From the NCBI RefSeq assembly GCF_039543385.1, contig NZ_BAABJQ010000010.1, positions 62,001 through 126,000 on the forward strand: a stretch of 64,000 nucleotides of DNA. The letters are read 5' to 3'. This stretch comes from Rugosimonospora acidiphila. GTDB taxonomy: Bacteria; Actinomycetota; Actinomycetes; Mycobacteriales; Micromonosporaceae. The notes beneath the pieces are model-generated. The model was not told where the DNA came from and did no database searches. It saw only the letters and a program-made list of their open reading frames with translations. Positions 26,038 to 35,307 of the stretch are shown in pieces (position 1 is the stretch's first letter; each line of letters opens with the position of its first letter). The position numbers were made by a program, and so were the translations under genes.

Positions 26038-26041
26038 GCTC

Positions 26042-27691
26042 TCAGGGGATCATCCAGCTCAGCACCGGTGTGGACTGCAGGTAGACCAGCAGGCACATGC
26101 CGGCCAGGAAGGCCAGGCTCCAGCCGAAGACCCGGCGGAAGATGTCGCCCTCCTTGCCGGTCAGGCCGACCGCGCCGGCCGCGATCGCCAAATTCTGCGG
26201 CGAAATCATCTTGCCGAGCACTCCGCCGGACGAGTTGGCCGCGGCCATCAGTGTGGTGCTCAGGCCCGCCTTGGTGCCGGCCGCCACCTGCAGCGCGCCG
26301 AACAGTGAGTTCGATGACGTGTCGGAACCGGTGACCGCGACGCCGAGCCAGCCCAGGATCGGCGACAGGACCGCGAACGCCGCGCCGGCGCCGGCCATCG
26401 AGTTGCCCAGGGTGGCGGTCTGGCCACTGGCGTTCATCACGTAGGCCAGCGCCAGGACGGCCATCACCGTGATGATCGCCCAGACCAGCTGGCGCAGCGT
26501 GCGGCCGTAGGCGCGCAGCGCCCGGCCCACCGAGATCCCGAGCACGGGCGCGGTGACCAGGCCGGAGATGAACATCAGCGACCCCGCGGCGGTGAGCCAG
26601 TTGAACTTGAACACGGCCACGGTGGACGGCTTCCCGGACGTGCTCAGGATGTGCATGCCGGGCCAGGTGAAGGACCGGGTCACGGTGTCGAGCGCGTGCA
26701 GGATCGGGTGGATCTGCGCCACCACAAAGATGACAATGATGATCAGATATGGCGCGTACGCACGCAGCTCCTCACGGCGGCTGTCCGGGTGCGCCACCCG
26801 GGACTGGAAGCCGGAATCCGGGGTGTCCACCGAACCGCCGGCCACCGGTGTCACCGTCGGCATCACCATCGAGGACGCGGCGGGTTGCCAGACGCGCAGC
26901 AGCACCACCACGGCGGCGGCGGAGAACAGCGAGGCGACGATGTCGGTCAGCGGCACCGAGATGAAATTCGAGGTCGCGTACTGGGCGACGCCGAACGCCA
27001 CGCCGCAGACCACCGCCGGTACCCACGTCTGGCGCAGGCCGCGCCGGCCGTCGACGATGCCCACCAGGACCAGCGGTACCACCACCGCCAGGATCGGGGT
27101 CTGCCGGCCGACCATGGCGCCCAGGTCGTGTACCGGCAGCCCGGTCACCGTCGACAGCGTGGTGATCGGCACGGCGAGCGCGCCGAACGCCACCGGGGCG
27201 GTGTTGGCCACCAGGGCCAGGGTCGCCGCGCGCAGCGGCTTGAAGCCGAGCGCTATCAGCATGACGGAGGTGATGGCCACCGGCGTGCCGAACCCACCCA
27301 GCGCCTCCATCAGGGCGCCGAAGCAGAAGGCGATGATGATGGCCTGGATCCGCTGGTCGTCGCTCACCCGGCTGAACGAGCGGCGCAGCACGTCGAAATG
27401 CCCGGTGTCGACGGTCATGTTGTAGATCCAGATAGCGTTGATAACTATCCACAGGATCGGGAAGAAGCCGAACGCGGCGCCGAGCGTCGCGGCCAGTGCG
27501 GCCTGGCCGATCGGCATCGGATACACCACCGTGGCGACGACCAGGGCCACCACCAGCGCGATGAGTGCCGAGATCCAGGCGGTGACCCGCAGGACCCCGA
27601 GCAGCACGAACAGGACGACGAGGGGGAGCGCCGCGAAAATCGCGGACAGACCGAGCGAATGGGAAACCGGATCGAGCACCTGTTGATACAT
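26042..27691 (-). CDS. lctP: L-lactate permease (LctP family)
   Basis: A 549-residue membrane transporter with about 13 hydrophobic segments, the normal size for LctP proteins that import lactate (and often glycolate) with protons. Family features are the GALMEALGGFGTPVAITSVML motif and the C-terminal region around GSDTSSNSLFGALQ and SSGGVLGKMISPQNLAIA. ATG at 27691 is used because GAGGTG lies just upstream; a longer frame would add 25 residues with no hydrophobic or conserved part. No lactate dehydrogenase gene is adjacent, so it appears as a single transcription unit. Confidence 0.93.
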   Translation of the reverse strand: MYQQVLDPVSHSLGLSAIFAALPLVVLFVLLGVLRVTAWISALIALVVALVVATVVYPMPIGQAALAATLGAAFGFFPILWIVINAIWIYNMTVDTGHFDVLRRSFSRVSDDQRIQAIIIAFCFGALMEALGGFGTPVAITSVMLIALGFKPLRAATLALVANTAPVAFGALAVPITTLSTVTGLPVHDLGAMVGRQTPILAVVVPLVLVGIVDGRRGLRQTWVPAVVCGVAFGVAQYATSNFISVPLTDIVASLFSAAAVVVLLRVWQPAASSMVMPTVTPVAGGSVDTPDSGFQSRVAHPDSRREELRAYAPYLIIIVIFVVAQIHPILHALDTVTRSFTWPGMHILSTSGKPSTVAVFKFNWLTAAGSLMFISGLVTAPVLGISVGRALRAYGRTLRQLVWAIITVMAVLALAYVMNASGQTATLGNSMAGAGAAFAVLSPILGWLGVAVTGSDTSSNSLFGALQVAAGTKAGLSTTLMAAANSSGGVLGKMISPQNLAIAAGAVGLTGKEGDIFRRVFGWSLAFLAGMCLLVYLQSTPVLSWMIP

Positions 27692-27871
27692 GGGAACACC
27701 TCGCTGAACAACTGTGCCGGACGGCTGGATCAATCGTCGCAGCGATCGGTGCGCCTGGATCTCCATCGTTCGCCGGGCGGTCAGTTCGGTTCGGCGAGCG
27801 GCACCGCGGGGGCGGGTACGGCGTTGCGGGACGTCAACGCCGCACCCACCCGTGGCCGGCGGGGCCGTCGA

Positions 27872-30703
27872 TCAGTCGTTGATGAGGTCGAATTCCTCCC
27901 ACGGTCCGATGGCGGTGCGGTTGGCGATCAGCGGTTGTGCGCCGGCGTTCTCGGCGGTGACGTAGTCGTTGTTGATGAGTGCCTTGAGGCTGATGCTGCC
28001 GTCGGGGTTGTGGGTGAGTTGGAAGGTTTCCCAGGTTCCGATGGCGGTGCGGTTGGCGATCAGGGGCGCGGCGCCGGCGTTGTCGGCGGTGACGATGTTG
28101 TTGTTGGCGTGGGCGCGCAGGGCGATGTTGCCGTTGCCGGCGTCGAGCAGGTCGAACTGCTCCCAGGGTCCGATGGCGGTGCGGTTGGCGATCAGCGGTT
28201 GTGCGCCCGCGTTCTCGGCGGTGACGTAGTCGCCGTTGGCGTGCGCCCGCAGGCTGATGACGGATGAGGAGTGTGCCCGCGCGTCGAGCCCGATGCTCCC
28301 GCCGCCGCTGAGGTGCCGGGCCGCCCCGGCCGGACTGCCGCTGACGGCGGCGAACGGCAGTGCGGTGGTGGGCGAGGCGGTGGGCTCGACGAGGTAGGTG
28401 CGCCCGGACACGGCCGGGATGGTCAGCGTGGCGTTGACAGTCGCGCCGACCACGGTCGCGCCGGTGTTGTCCACCACCGTCACGCTCTGGCCCGGCCACG
28501 GGCTGCGTACCGTGATGGGAGCACCGGAGCCCGAGGCGATGGCCACGGTGCTCACCGTGCCGCCGGACACCTGCACGGAGACCTTCGAGTTGTGCTGGAT
28601 GTAGACGGTGCCCTCGCCGGTCCAGTCGCTGGGCCACGCGGGTGCGATGCGCACCAGGCCGTCGTAGTCCTGCACGAACGCCTCGGCCACGGTGGCCGCC
28701 AGCACGCCGGCCTGCTCGAGATAGGGCTCGCTGGCCGGCGTACCGGTGAAGCTGGCCAGGCCCGACGGGTACGCCTGGTAGGACCTGGTCGCCGCGAGCA
28801 GGTCCGACCTCACCTCGCCGCCCAGACCCAGCCGGGCCGCCTGCAGGGGGTCGAAGCTCCAGTCGTTGCCGTTGACGTAGCTGCGGGACGTGTAGGTGCG
28901 TTTGGCCAGAGCGGTGAGCGAACCGCTGTCACCGATCACGTTGTACGGCCAGACCGCCTCGAGCCCGAGGTTCTCGTCGTTGTGGGTGGGCGCGGTCGGC
29001 TGGCTGGAAGGGCCGATCATGTCCGCCCCGGCCGCGTCGGCGGCCGCGGTCAGCAGTTGGGTCTTCGTGGCCGTGTCGGTGCGGGGCAGGGGTGGGATCT
29101 TCGGGATCGCCGAGTTGAGCTGGTTCACCAGGCCCGAGTCGACACCCAGGGTCTGCGCCGCCTTGACGGTGGCCGGGAACAGGGCCTGCATGGCCAGGAT
29201 GTCGGTCACCGGGTCGTTCACGTTCCACTGCGTCTCGTGCGCGTTGGCCTTGGTGTGCAGGAGCCCGTCGGAGCCGGTCGTCGCATACGACAGCAGGAAG
29301 TTGGCCGCGCCGCTGAGCAATGGGTAATTGGTCGAAAGGAATGACCGGTCGTCCGTCATCAGGTAGCGCTGCCAGACCCATAGCCCAATCTCGGCGCCGG
29401 TGGTGATGGTCAGCGAGTTGTAGCTGGGCGTGATGTTCTGGTCGCACGAGGCGTTGCTGGTGGCGCCCTGGTAGGTCCCGTTGCCGTTGAAGCGCATGGT
29501 CTCGGGCACGCACAGCCCGGGCCGGCCGCCCATGTTGGCGCTCGTCCACGCCGCGATGTTGGAGGCGTTGCTCTGGTACAGGCGGAAGGTCGGGTCGTCG
29601 AGGCCGAACTCGCCGGCGGACAGGTTGGCCTGCACCTGCATGCGCAGGTTCCAGAACCAGTAGCCGGCCGGGAACCAGTCCTGGTGGTCCTGGGAGAAGT
29701 TGAACAGGTCGGCGACGCCGGCCTGGGAGCCCGGGTACGTGCCCCGGCTGCTGGCGGCCTCGTCATACAGGTACAGGGTGCGCAGGTTTTCCACGTAGTC
29801 GCCGGTACCGTCGGTCGAGGAGATCTTGATCAGGCCGGCACCCGCCCAGTACGAGTGCCACCAGGACAGGTGGGCCGCGGCGACGGAGGACGCGGACGCG
29901 GTGGCGTCACCGCCCAGCAACGCGCTCGCGGTGGCCACCGCGTCGCCGCCGGTCCAGCCGGGTGCGGCCACCACCACCCGGTACGAGCCGTCGGTGTTGG
30001 GTTGGAAGCTCACCCGCGCGGTGGACGAGTTGGGTGCCGAGGCGACCACGTCGCGCCCGCCCGCGGTGACCGCGGCCATCGTGCCGAAGGTCTGCCCGGA
30101 GGCCCCGCTGCCGCTGTTGTCCACGAAGGTCTCGGCGAGGGTCGCGACCGTACCCGAGGCCCGGGACGCGGGCGATCGGCCGCTCCACAGTGCCACCTGG
30201 GCGGTCTGGGTGCTGTTGGGATCCGCCCCCGTGACGTTCACGACCAGTTCGGCCTTGTCCGCCCGCAGGTACGCGGTCAGCGTCATGCCGCCGCCGGACT
30301 CGTGCAGGGTGCCGTCGTAGAGGTCGAGGTACCCGGTGAAGTCGGCCGCGCCGGTGAGTGTGGCCAGTCCCGGGATGGTGACCTGCCCGGGTGACTTGCG
30401 GTCGGGGAAGGTGTCGGTGCGGTTGAGTTGGGCGGTGAAGCCACCGGCCGCCCAGACGGCGGCGCCGAGCGTGCCGTTGCCCAGCGGGACGAACTGGCTG
30501 GCGCTGGGGTTGGGCTGACCGAGCACGATGTCGGATCGGCGTACCACGTCGGGGGTGTCGACGACGAAGGTGCCGTTGCTCCAGGCGGTGGTGCTGCCGG
30601 CGGCGATGGCGGACGGTGCCGTGGCGACGTTGAGCCCACCCAGCACGAGTACCGCGGTGGTGCCCAGGGCGATTGACCGGGCGAGTCGGCGCTGTCGGTC
30701 CAT
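27872..30703 (-). CDS. Secreted glycoside hydrolase, GH95-like, with C-terminal fascin-like domain
   Basis: A 943-residue exported protein. After the signal peptide (1-34) comes an N-terminal beta-rich region with VPLGNGTLGAAVW, then a helical-barrel region (about 300-700) with QDHQDWFPAGYWFWNLRMQ and TGAEIGLWVWQRYLMT. The layout resembles GH95 alpha-L-fucosidase-like enzymes, but exact family and substrate are uncertain. Residues about 815-943 are three repeats of about 42 residues (SLRAHANGDYVTAENAGAQP pattern) forming a fascin/beta-trefoil-like, probably sugar-binding, domain. GAGGAGG precedes the ATG. A promoter with two palindromes lies about 240 bp upstream. Confidence 0.7.
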   Translation of the reverse strand: MDRQRRLARSIALGTTAVLVLGGLNVATAPSAIAAGSTTAWSNGTFVVDTPDVVRRSDIVLGQPNPSASQFVPLGNGTLGAAVWAAGGFTAQLNRTDTFPDRKSPGQVTIPGLATLTGAADFTGYLDLYDGTLHESGGGMTLTAYLRADKAELVVNVTGADPNSTQTAQVALWSGRSPASRASGTVATLAETFVDNSGSGASGQTFGTMAAVTAGGRDVVASAPNSSTARVSFQPNTDGSYRVVVAAPGWTGGDAVATASALLGGDATASASSVAAAHLSWWHSYWAGAGLIKISSTDGTGDYVENLRTLYLYDEAASSRGTYPGSQAGVADLFNFSQDHQDWFPAGYWFWNLRMQVQANLSAGEFGLDDPTFRLYQSNASNIAAWTSANMGGRPGLCVPETMRFNGNGTYQGATSNASCDQNITPSYNSLTITTGAEIGLWVWQRYLMTDDRSFLSTNYPLLSGAANFLLSYATTGSDGLLHTKANAHETQWNVNDPVTDILAMQALFPATVKAAQTLGVDSGLVNQLNSAIPKIPPLPRTDTATKTQLLTAAADAAGADMIGPSSQPTAPTHNDENLGLEAVWPYNVIGDSGSLTALAKRTYTSRSYVNGNDWSFDPLQAARLGLGGEVRSDLLAATRSYQAYPSGLASFTGTPASEPYLEQAGVLAATVAEAFVQDYDGLVRIAPAWPSDWTGEGTVYIQHNSKVSVQVSGGTVSTVAIASGSGAPITVRSPWPGQSVTVVDNTGATVVGATVNATLTIPAVSGRTYLVEPTASPTTALPFAAVSGSPAGAARHLSGGGSIGLDARAHSSSVISLRAHANGDYVTAENAGAQPLIANRTAIGPWEQFDLLDAGNGNIALRAHANNNIVTADNAGAAPLIANRTAIGTWETFQLTHNPDGSISLKALINNDYVTAENAGAQPLIANRTAIGPWEEFDLIND
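27890..28290 (-). repeat. Three DNA repeats coding for the fascin-like units
   Basis: Units of about 130 bp are repeated three times. The first and third copies share more than 60 nearly identical bases (from about 27904 and 28164, 260 bp apart); the middle copy is slightly more divergent. This points to recent duplication or gene conversion within the gene. Confidence 0.75.
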
Positions 30704-30909
30704 GAGACCTCCTCGGCGGGTGCGCGCGGGCGCGGGGCGACCGTGGGGCGGCGCGGCCTACGGAGGTTCCCGGTCCGGCTGTTCGCGACCGGCCGGCGGC
30801 CGCGACCGCGCCGCCCGTTGGGCGGGGCGGTGGGGCCGGTGGGACGGTGGGGCCGGCCACCTGGCCGCGACGGGGCGCGCCCGGCGCTGGGGACGGAATT
30901 CACGAGATA

Positions 30910-30924
30910 GTTCAACGACTGAAC
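30910..30924. promoter_or_regulatory. Inverted repeat just downstream of the promoter
   Basis: GTTCA-ACGAC-TGAAC, perfect 5-bp arms. It lies at roughly +10 to +25 of the predicted minus-strand transcript, where a bound repressor would block transcription. Confidence 0.5.
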
Positions 30925-30941
30925 GAATCGATGGTGTTGAA

Positions 30942-30969
30942 ACTATGCCGCCAATAGTTGCGCTGTCAA
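30942..30969 (-). promoter_or_regulatory. Promoter of the GH95-like gene with overlapping operator
   Basis: On the minus strand a perfect TTGACA (-35, 30969-30964), a 16-bp spacer and CATAGT (-10, 30947-30942). An inverted repeat AACTAT-N7-ATAGTT (30941-30959) covers the -10 box and part of the spacer, a classic repressor position. Confidence 0.65.
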
Positions 30970-31199
30970 GACTGCGGAGAGGGCGGATCTTTTCGGACGG
31001 GTGCCGACTTCTTTGGGGCGTCGAAGCGCTTCGGTCGCTTACTGTCCGCGTCTGTTGATCTGCGTTCGTTTGCGGATTATCCGCTGGCACCGGCCCTCGT
31101 CCGGCGCCCCGTGCCGCTGACGCATCGCGGTCGTGGGGTCGGTCCGACCCGTTCAGGTCCTCGGATGTCTGTGCGCGTTCGGTGGCGCGCTTGGCCGGC

Positions 31200-33641
31200 T
31201 CACTCGGAGCGCAGCCCCTCGGGCCGCAGCAGCCGCCACAGCGCCGGCAGGCTGGCCGCGGTGACCAGCAGGACCACCACCACCGCCGCGCCGGACATCT
31301 CGGCAATGCCGGTCCACGGCAGGCGCGTCACGGACACGCCGGTCACCGCCAGCAGTGCCGAGCCGAGGCCAATGCCGACGGCGGCGGCCAGGACCAGGCC
31401 GAGCAGCATCGGGATGGCAGTCTGCCACAGCACCGAGGCGCTCAGCGTGCTGCGTCGGGTGCCGAACGCGACGAGTACCGCGAGGGTGCGGCGCTGCTCG
31501 CGCAGTTGCTCGAGCACGCCGACCAGCAGGCTGGCGCCGATCAGCAGCAGCACGGCCACCATGCCGATGGACAGCCCGCGCTGGATGGTGGAGAACTGGT
31601 TGTTCCGCGCCGTAACGGCCAGCGGCTCGACCGTCATCATCGGGCTGATCGCCGCCGCGGTGTTGCGTAGGTACTCCAGCCCGTCGGGCCGGTGGTCAGT
31701 GCTCAGGTAGAGGGTGAGCACCGGGGTGCGCAGTTCGGACGCCGTGACCGCGCCCGGGGTGGCCATGACGCCCACGAACGAAGAGCCCCCGGGGTCGGGC
31801 GCCGCGGCGATGGTCCGCGCCGACGACGGAACTGTCCATTGTGGACCAGGACCGCCGCCGGGGGGTACCAGGGTCACCCGCTGGCCCGGCGCGGGTAGCG
31901 GACCGTCGCCCATGCTGTGCTGTGGCCCCGCGGCCAGGAACACGTCGCCGTCGGAACACGGGCCCACCTTGTACAGCCTGGCCAGCGTCGCGCAGTCGCC
32001 GACGACCAGCGTGCCGGCCGGCTCCTCGGCGTCGGAGGCCGCGGGCTCGGACGCCGTCGCACCGGAGCCGGCCCAGCCGATGTTGCCGCTCAGGACGGCA
32101 TCCACCGAGGTGACGCCGGGAGTCGCGTGGAACCTCGCCGCGCTCCGGTCCGCCGTGGCGGCGTCGACGCCGGTACTCAGGGTGCTCATCACCTGTGCGC
32201 GCGACGGGTCCTGGCCGGTCGCCTTGGTGTAGTCGCTCTGCGCGCTGCCGAAGGTCATCTGCAGCGCTATGCCGCCGGCCACGGCCACCGCGACGCCGCT
32301 GGCCGCACGGGTCGGCGTGCCGCTGTTGAGCTGGAGCCGGCGGACGGCCAGTTGCCACGACACGGTGCTCCCGCCGGCGTGGCGCACCACCAACTCGATC
32401 AGCCACGGCAGCAGGGCGACCACTCCGATCAGCAACAGCCCGATGCCGAAGCTGAACTGGTATTTGTTGGGGCCCGATCCCTCGCGGTGCACCGAGTTGA
32501 AGGCGGGCACCAGCAGGGCGAGCCCGATCAGGGGCAGCGCCAGCCGCCACCACAGGCGCCGCCGCGCGCTGCCGGACCGGCGTACCACACCGAGCGGCTC
32601 GATGACCACGTGCCGCAGCGCGAACAGGCTGACCGCCACGGCCGACGCCAGCACCCCGAGCACGATGAGCGCCGCGAGCACCGGGTTGGGCGACACGTCC
32701 GAGGCGAACGCGCTGATGTTCCACAGCGTGAGCCTCGGCACGATGAACTGCCGCCCGAGGAGCAGGAAGAGCACGCCGAGGACGACCCCCACCCCCGCGG
32801 AGACCAGGGACTCGCCCGCCGCGACCCGCGCGGCCATCCGCCGGTCGGCACCGACCAGCCGGAGCGCGGCCAGCCGGCGGTCGCGCTGCTCACCGCCGAA
32901 ACGGGTGGCCGAGCCGATGAACACCGCCACCGGCATCAGCAGTACCACCAGAATGATGACGACCAGCAGCATCAGCACGGGGTCCAGCCCCTCGGCGGTG
33001 TCCTGCGCGCCGAAATGATCGATGCGACTGACTCCGCTGCCGTCCCCCAGGGCCCGCTCCAGCTGGGCGCTGCCGAGGTAGAAGGCGAGTTCGTTGGGGC
33101 CGGACAGGCCGGCGCGCGCGATGGTGTCCACGATGGGGTGGTTCAACCGGGTGCGCAGCAGCGCGCCGGACGGGGAGCCGAGCAGCCGGGCCAGGGCCGG
33201 CGAGACGACGAGCTGATCCGGGGCGGGATCGGCCGAGAGGCCCGGCGGCACCGGGGCCTTCGGCCCCTCGGGCTGGACCAGCCAGCCGGTGATGGACTGG
33301 TCACGGAAGGTCGTGTCCCACTGGGAAATCAGCATCGTGTCGTCGCCGCGGGACAGCTGCGGCCCACCCACGTACACGTAGTCGCGGGCGGCGCTGCGCT
33401 CGTGGTGTGCCCGCTCGATGGCCGGAAGCGACGCCGCGGCCAGGAGCAGGGCCACTCCGAGCCCCACGCCGAGCGCGGCGAGCACCGTCCTGGTCCACCC
33501 CTCCCGGCCGCCGGACAGGGTCAGCCGCGCGCCCAGCGCGAGGTCGCTCAGCCAGCCCCGCAGGAACGGGCGGCCGGTGCCGCGCGGTGTGTCCGGCGCA
33601 CTGCCGGCGGCGGCTCTCGGACGGTCGACCCTCGGTGACAT
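31200..33641 (-). CDS. FtsX-type ABC transporter permease, no ATPase alongside
   Basis: An 813-residue membrane protein with two FtsX/MacB-type permease regions: four-helix blocks near 250-500 and 690-810 flanking a large extracytoplasmic part. The last region contains LREQRRTLAVLVAFGTRRSTLSASVL, typical for the family. These permeases usually sit next to a MacB/LolD-like ATPase and act in export or mechanotransmission rather than import; no ATPase gene is adjacent. The ATG at 33641 is preferred over upstream frames that cross the palindrome at 33653-33680. No good ribosome site is seen, so the message may be nearly leaderless. Confidence 0.82.
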   Translation of the reverse strand: MSPRVDRPRAAAGSAPDTPRGTGRPFLRGWLSDLALGARLTLSGGREGWTRTVLAALGVGLGVALLLAAASLPAIERAHHERSAARDYVYVGGPQLSRGDDTMLISQWDTTFRDQSITGWLVQPEGPKAPVPPGLSADPAPDQLVVSPALARLLGSPSGALLRTRLNHPIVDTIARAGLSGPNELAFYLGSAQLERALGDGSGVSRIDHFGAQDTAEGLDPVLMLLVVIILVVLLMPVAVFIGSATRFGGEQRDRRLAALRLVGADRRMAARVAAGESLVSAGVGVVLGVLFLLLGRQFIVPRLTLWNISAFASDVSPNPVLAALIVLGVLASAVAVSLFALRHVVIEPLGVVRRSGSARRRLWWRLALPLIGLALLVPAFNSVHREGSGPNKYQFSFGIGLLLIGVVALLPWLIELVVRHAGGSTVSWQLAVRRLQLNSGTPTRAASGVAVAVAGGIALQMTFGSAQSDYTKATGQDPSRAQVMSTLSTGVDAATADRSAARFHATPGVTSVDAVLSGNIGWAGSGATASEPAASDAEEPAGTLVVGDCATLARLYKVGPCSDGDVFLAAGPQHSMGDGPLPAPGQRVTLVPPGGGPGPQWTVPSSARTIAAAPDPGGSSFVGVMATPGAVTASELRTPVLTLYLSTDHRPDGLEYLRNTAAAISPMMTVEPLAVTARNNQFSTIQRGLSIGMVAVLLLIGASLLVGVLEQLREQRRTLAVLVAFGTRRSTLSASVLWQTAIPMLLGLVLAAAVGIGLGSALLAVTGVSVTRLPWTGIAEMSGAAVVVVLLVTAASLPALWRLLRPEGLRSE

Positions 33642-33652
33642 GGCCGGAACTC

Positions 33653-33680
33653 TACACCACGAGGTATACCTCTGGGTGTA
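33653..33680. promoter_or_regulatory. 28-bp near-perfect palindrome at the permease start
   Basis: Centred on GGTATACC, with outer arms TACACC and GGTGTA; only two positions near the middle of each arm disagree. It begins 11 bp before the permease ATG. GntR/YtrA- or PadR-type repressors of ABC permeases bind such sites, but no such regulator gene is adjacent. Confidence 0.6.
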
Positions 33681-34073
33681 TAGCGAGGTGAGGGTCACCG
33701 CCACGCCACCACCGCGGTGATCGGTGCCCTGGTCGGCGGGCGGTTCTCCCGGCGCCCGCTCCGTTGCGACATCGACGCGACGGCGGCAGCATCGACGACC
33801 CGTCGGGCAATGTCGCGGCATCGGCGGGCGATGGACTCGGCGCGACCGCGACCGCGACCGCGACCGCTACCGCGGCTGAGCGCGGGAGTGCGGTCGCGAC
33901 GCGCCGACCGATGTCCCTGACCGCGCCTCGCCCCTCGCAAATCGGGCGGGCGGTGTCACGCGTGGGCCCCGGACGGGTCGCGCGCCCGGGAATTTCGGGC
34001 TCTCCGGGGGCTCCGGATGCAGCCCGGCCAGGGTACCTTAGGAAAGCGGATTCCTGCGCTACTGTAAACACAC

Positions 34074-34085
34074 ACGAGTACTCGT
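34074..34085. promoter_or_regulatory. Candidate operator before the LacI gene
   Basis: ACGAGTACTCGT, a perfect 12-bp palindrome, 72 bp before the LacI-family start. Position suggests autoregulation; the core lacks the usual central CG. Confidence 0.45.
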
Positions 34086-34157
34086 TAGGGCCAACGCACC
34101 TCGTCAGCGGCCGGCACGCCGGGGGCGGGAGATTCCGACAAGACCTGGGTAGGCGAC

Positions 34158-35210
34158 ATGGCTGAAGGCCCCTCCGGCGTCGTACGGCTGGCCGATGTCG
34201 CACGCCGGGCGCGAGTCTCCCCATCCACCGCCTCCCGGGTCATCAACGGCAACGCCAAGCACGTGACCGAGGCGCTGCGCACCCGGGTCATGAAGGCGGT
34301 CGAGGAGCTGCGCTACGTCCCCAACGCGCACGCCCAACTGCTCGCCCGGCCGCAGCGCACCGCCGTCGGCGTCATCGTGCACGACGTGTCCGACCCCTAC
34401 TTCGCCGAGTTGACGCGCGGACTGCAACGGGTTGCCGCCGATCACGGCCGGCTGCTGGTCATCTGCAACAGCTACCGCGACCCCGAGCGGGAACTGGAAT
34501 ATGTGGAGCTGCTGCGCGCCCAGCAGGTCGCCGCCATCGTGCCGGCCGGGTCGGGCTACCACGACGCCAAGTTCAACCGCGAGTTCAACGCGGAACTCCG
34601 CGCGTACCAGCAGGCCGGCGGCCGGGTGGCGGTCATCGGCCGGCACGACATAGTGGGCGACGCGGTGGTGCCGGGCAACGAGAACGGCGCATACCTGCTC
34701 GGCACCGAACTCTTCCAGCTCGGGCACCAGCGGGTGGGCGTGATCGCCGGCCCCCGGGTGCTCACCACCACCACCGACCGGCTGGCCGGGTTGAAGCGCG
34801 CCGCCCGCGACTACGGGCGCCAGCTGCCGGCCAGGCGGATCCGGTACGACGACTTCAGCCGGGACGGCGGCGCGAGCGCGGCGGTGGAGCTGATGGACCG
34901 GGAACCGGGGCTGACCGCGATCATCGCGCTCAACGACACGATGGCGGTCGGCGCGCTGGCCGCCCTGCGCGAGCGCGGGGTCGCCGTACCGGACGAGGTG
35001 TCGGTGGTGGGCTTCGACGACGTACCGATCGCCCGCGATGTGACGCCCGCGCTGACCACCATCCGGTTGCCCTTGGTCGAGATGGGAAAGCGGGCGATGA
35101 GCCTGGCGTTGGACGCGCCGGACCCGTCCCGCCGGCCGAGGGCGCCCCGGGTGCAGCACGTGGCCGGCGAGATCGTCCGGCGGGCCAGCGCCGCGCCCCC
35201 GCCCCGCTGA
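34158..35210 (+). CDS. LacI-family transcriptional regulator
   Basis: A 350-residue repressor. The N-terminal helix-turn-helix (about 10-55) reads VRLADVARRARVSPSTASRVINGN, followed by the hinge and a periplasmic-binding-protein-like effector domain, including NDTMAVGALAALRERGVAVPDEVSVVGFDD near 290. The ATG at 34158 is preceded by a weak site. It is convergent with the pectate lyase gene and may regulate it or the neighbouring sugar-acid genes; the effector is unknown. Confidence 0.93.
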   Translation: MAEGPSGVVRLADVARRARVSPSTASRVINGNAKHVTEALRTRVMKAVEELRYVPNAHAQLLARPQRTAVGVIVHDVSDPYFAELTRGLQRVAADHGRLLVICNSYRDPERELEYVELLRAQQVAAIVPAGSGYHDAKFNREFNAELRAYQQAGGRVAVIGRHDIVGDAVVPGNENGAYLLGTELFQLGHQRVGVIAGPRVLTTTTDRLAGLKRAARDYGRQLPARRIRYDDFSRDGGASAAVELMDREPGLTAIIALNDTMAVGALAALRERGVAVPDEVSVVGFDDVPIARDVTPALTTIRLPLVEMGKRAMSLALDAPDPSRRPRAPRVQHVAGEIVRRASAAPPPR

Positions 35211-35239
35211 CGCGGCGAGCACGGCCCGCTTCCAGATGC

Positions 35240-35278
35240 GGCGAGTGCGGGCCGCCCCGTGGGTGGCCCGCACTCGCC
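35240..35278. terminator. 14-bp perfect hairpin between convergent genes
   Basis: Stem 35240-35253 pairs perfectly with 35265-35278 around an 11-base loop. It lies between the LacI stop (35210) and the pectate lyase stop (35308) and should serve both. Confidence 0.8.
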
Positions 35279-35307
35279 GGTGGCGGCGCGCCGTCGCGCG
35301 CTACCGG

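Larger units (their letters stand above)
30704..31199. other. Non-coding gap upstream of the GH95-like gene
   Basis: No convincing gene is present in 496 bp. The right half has an AT-richer pocket (30900-31080) with the promoter and two inverted repeats listed separately. The predicted leader of about 230 nt is G+C-rich. Confidence 0.55.
33642..34157. other. Divergent non-coding region between permease and LacI gene
   Basis: 516 bp with no convincing gene. It contains the long palindrome next to the permease start, a hexanucleotide run of four GCGACC units plus one variant (33842-33871), and the small palindrome before the LacI gene. Confidence 0.55.

Noticed and set aside
33842..33871. GCGACC hexamer run as a functional array
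   Set aside because: Short G+C-rich simple repeat in non-coding DNA; such runs are common by chance in these genomes.
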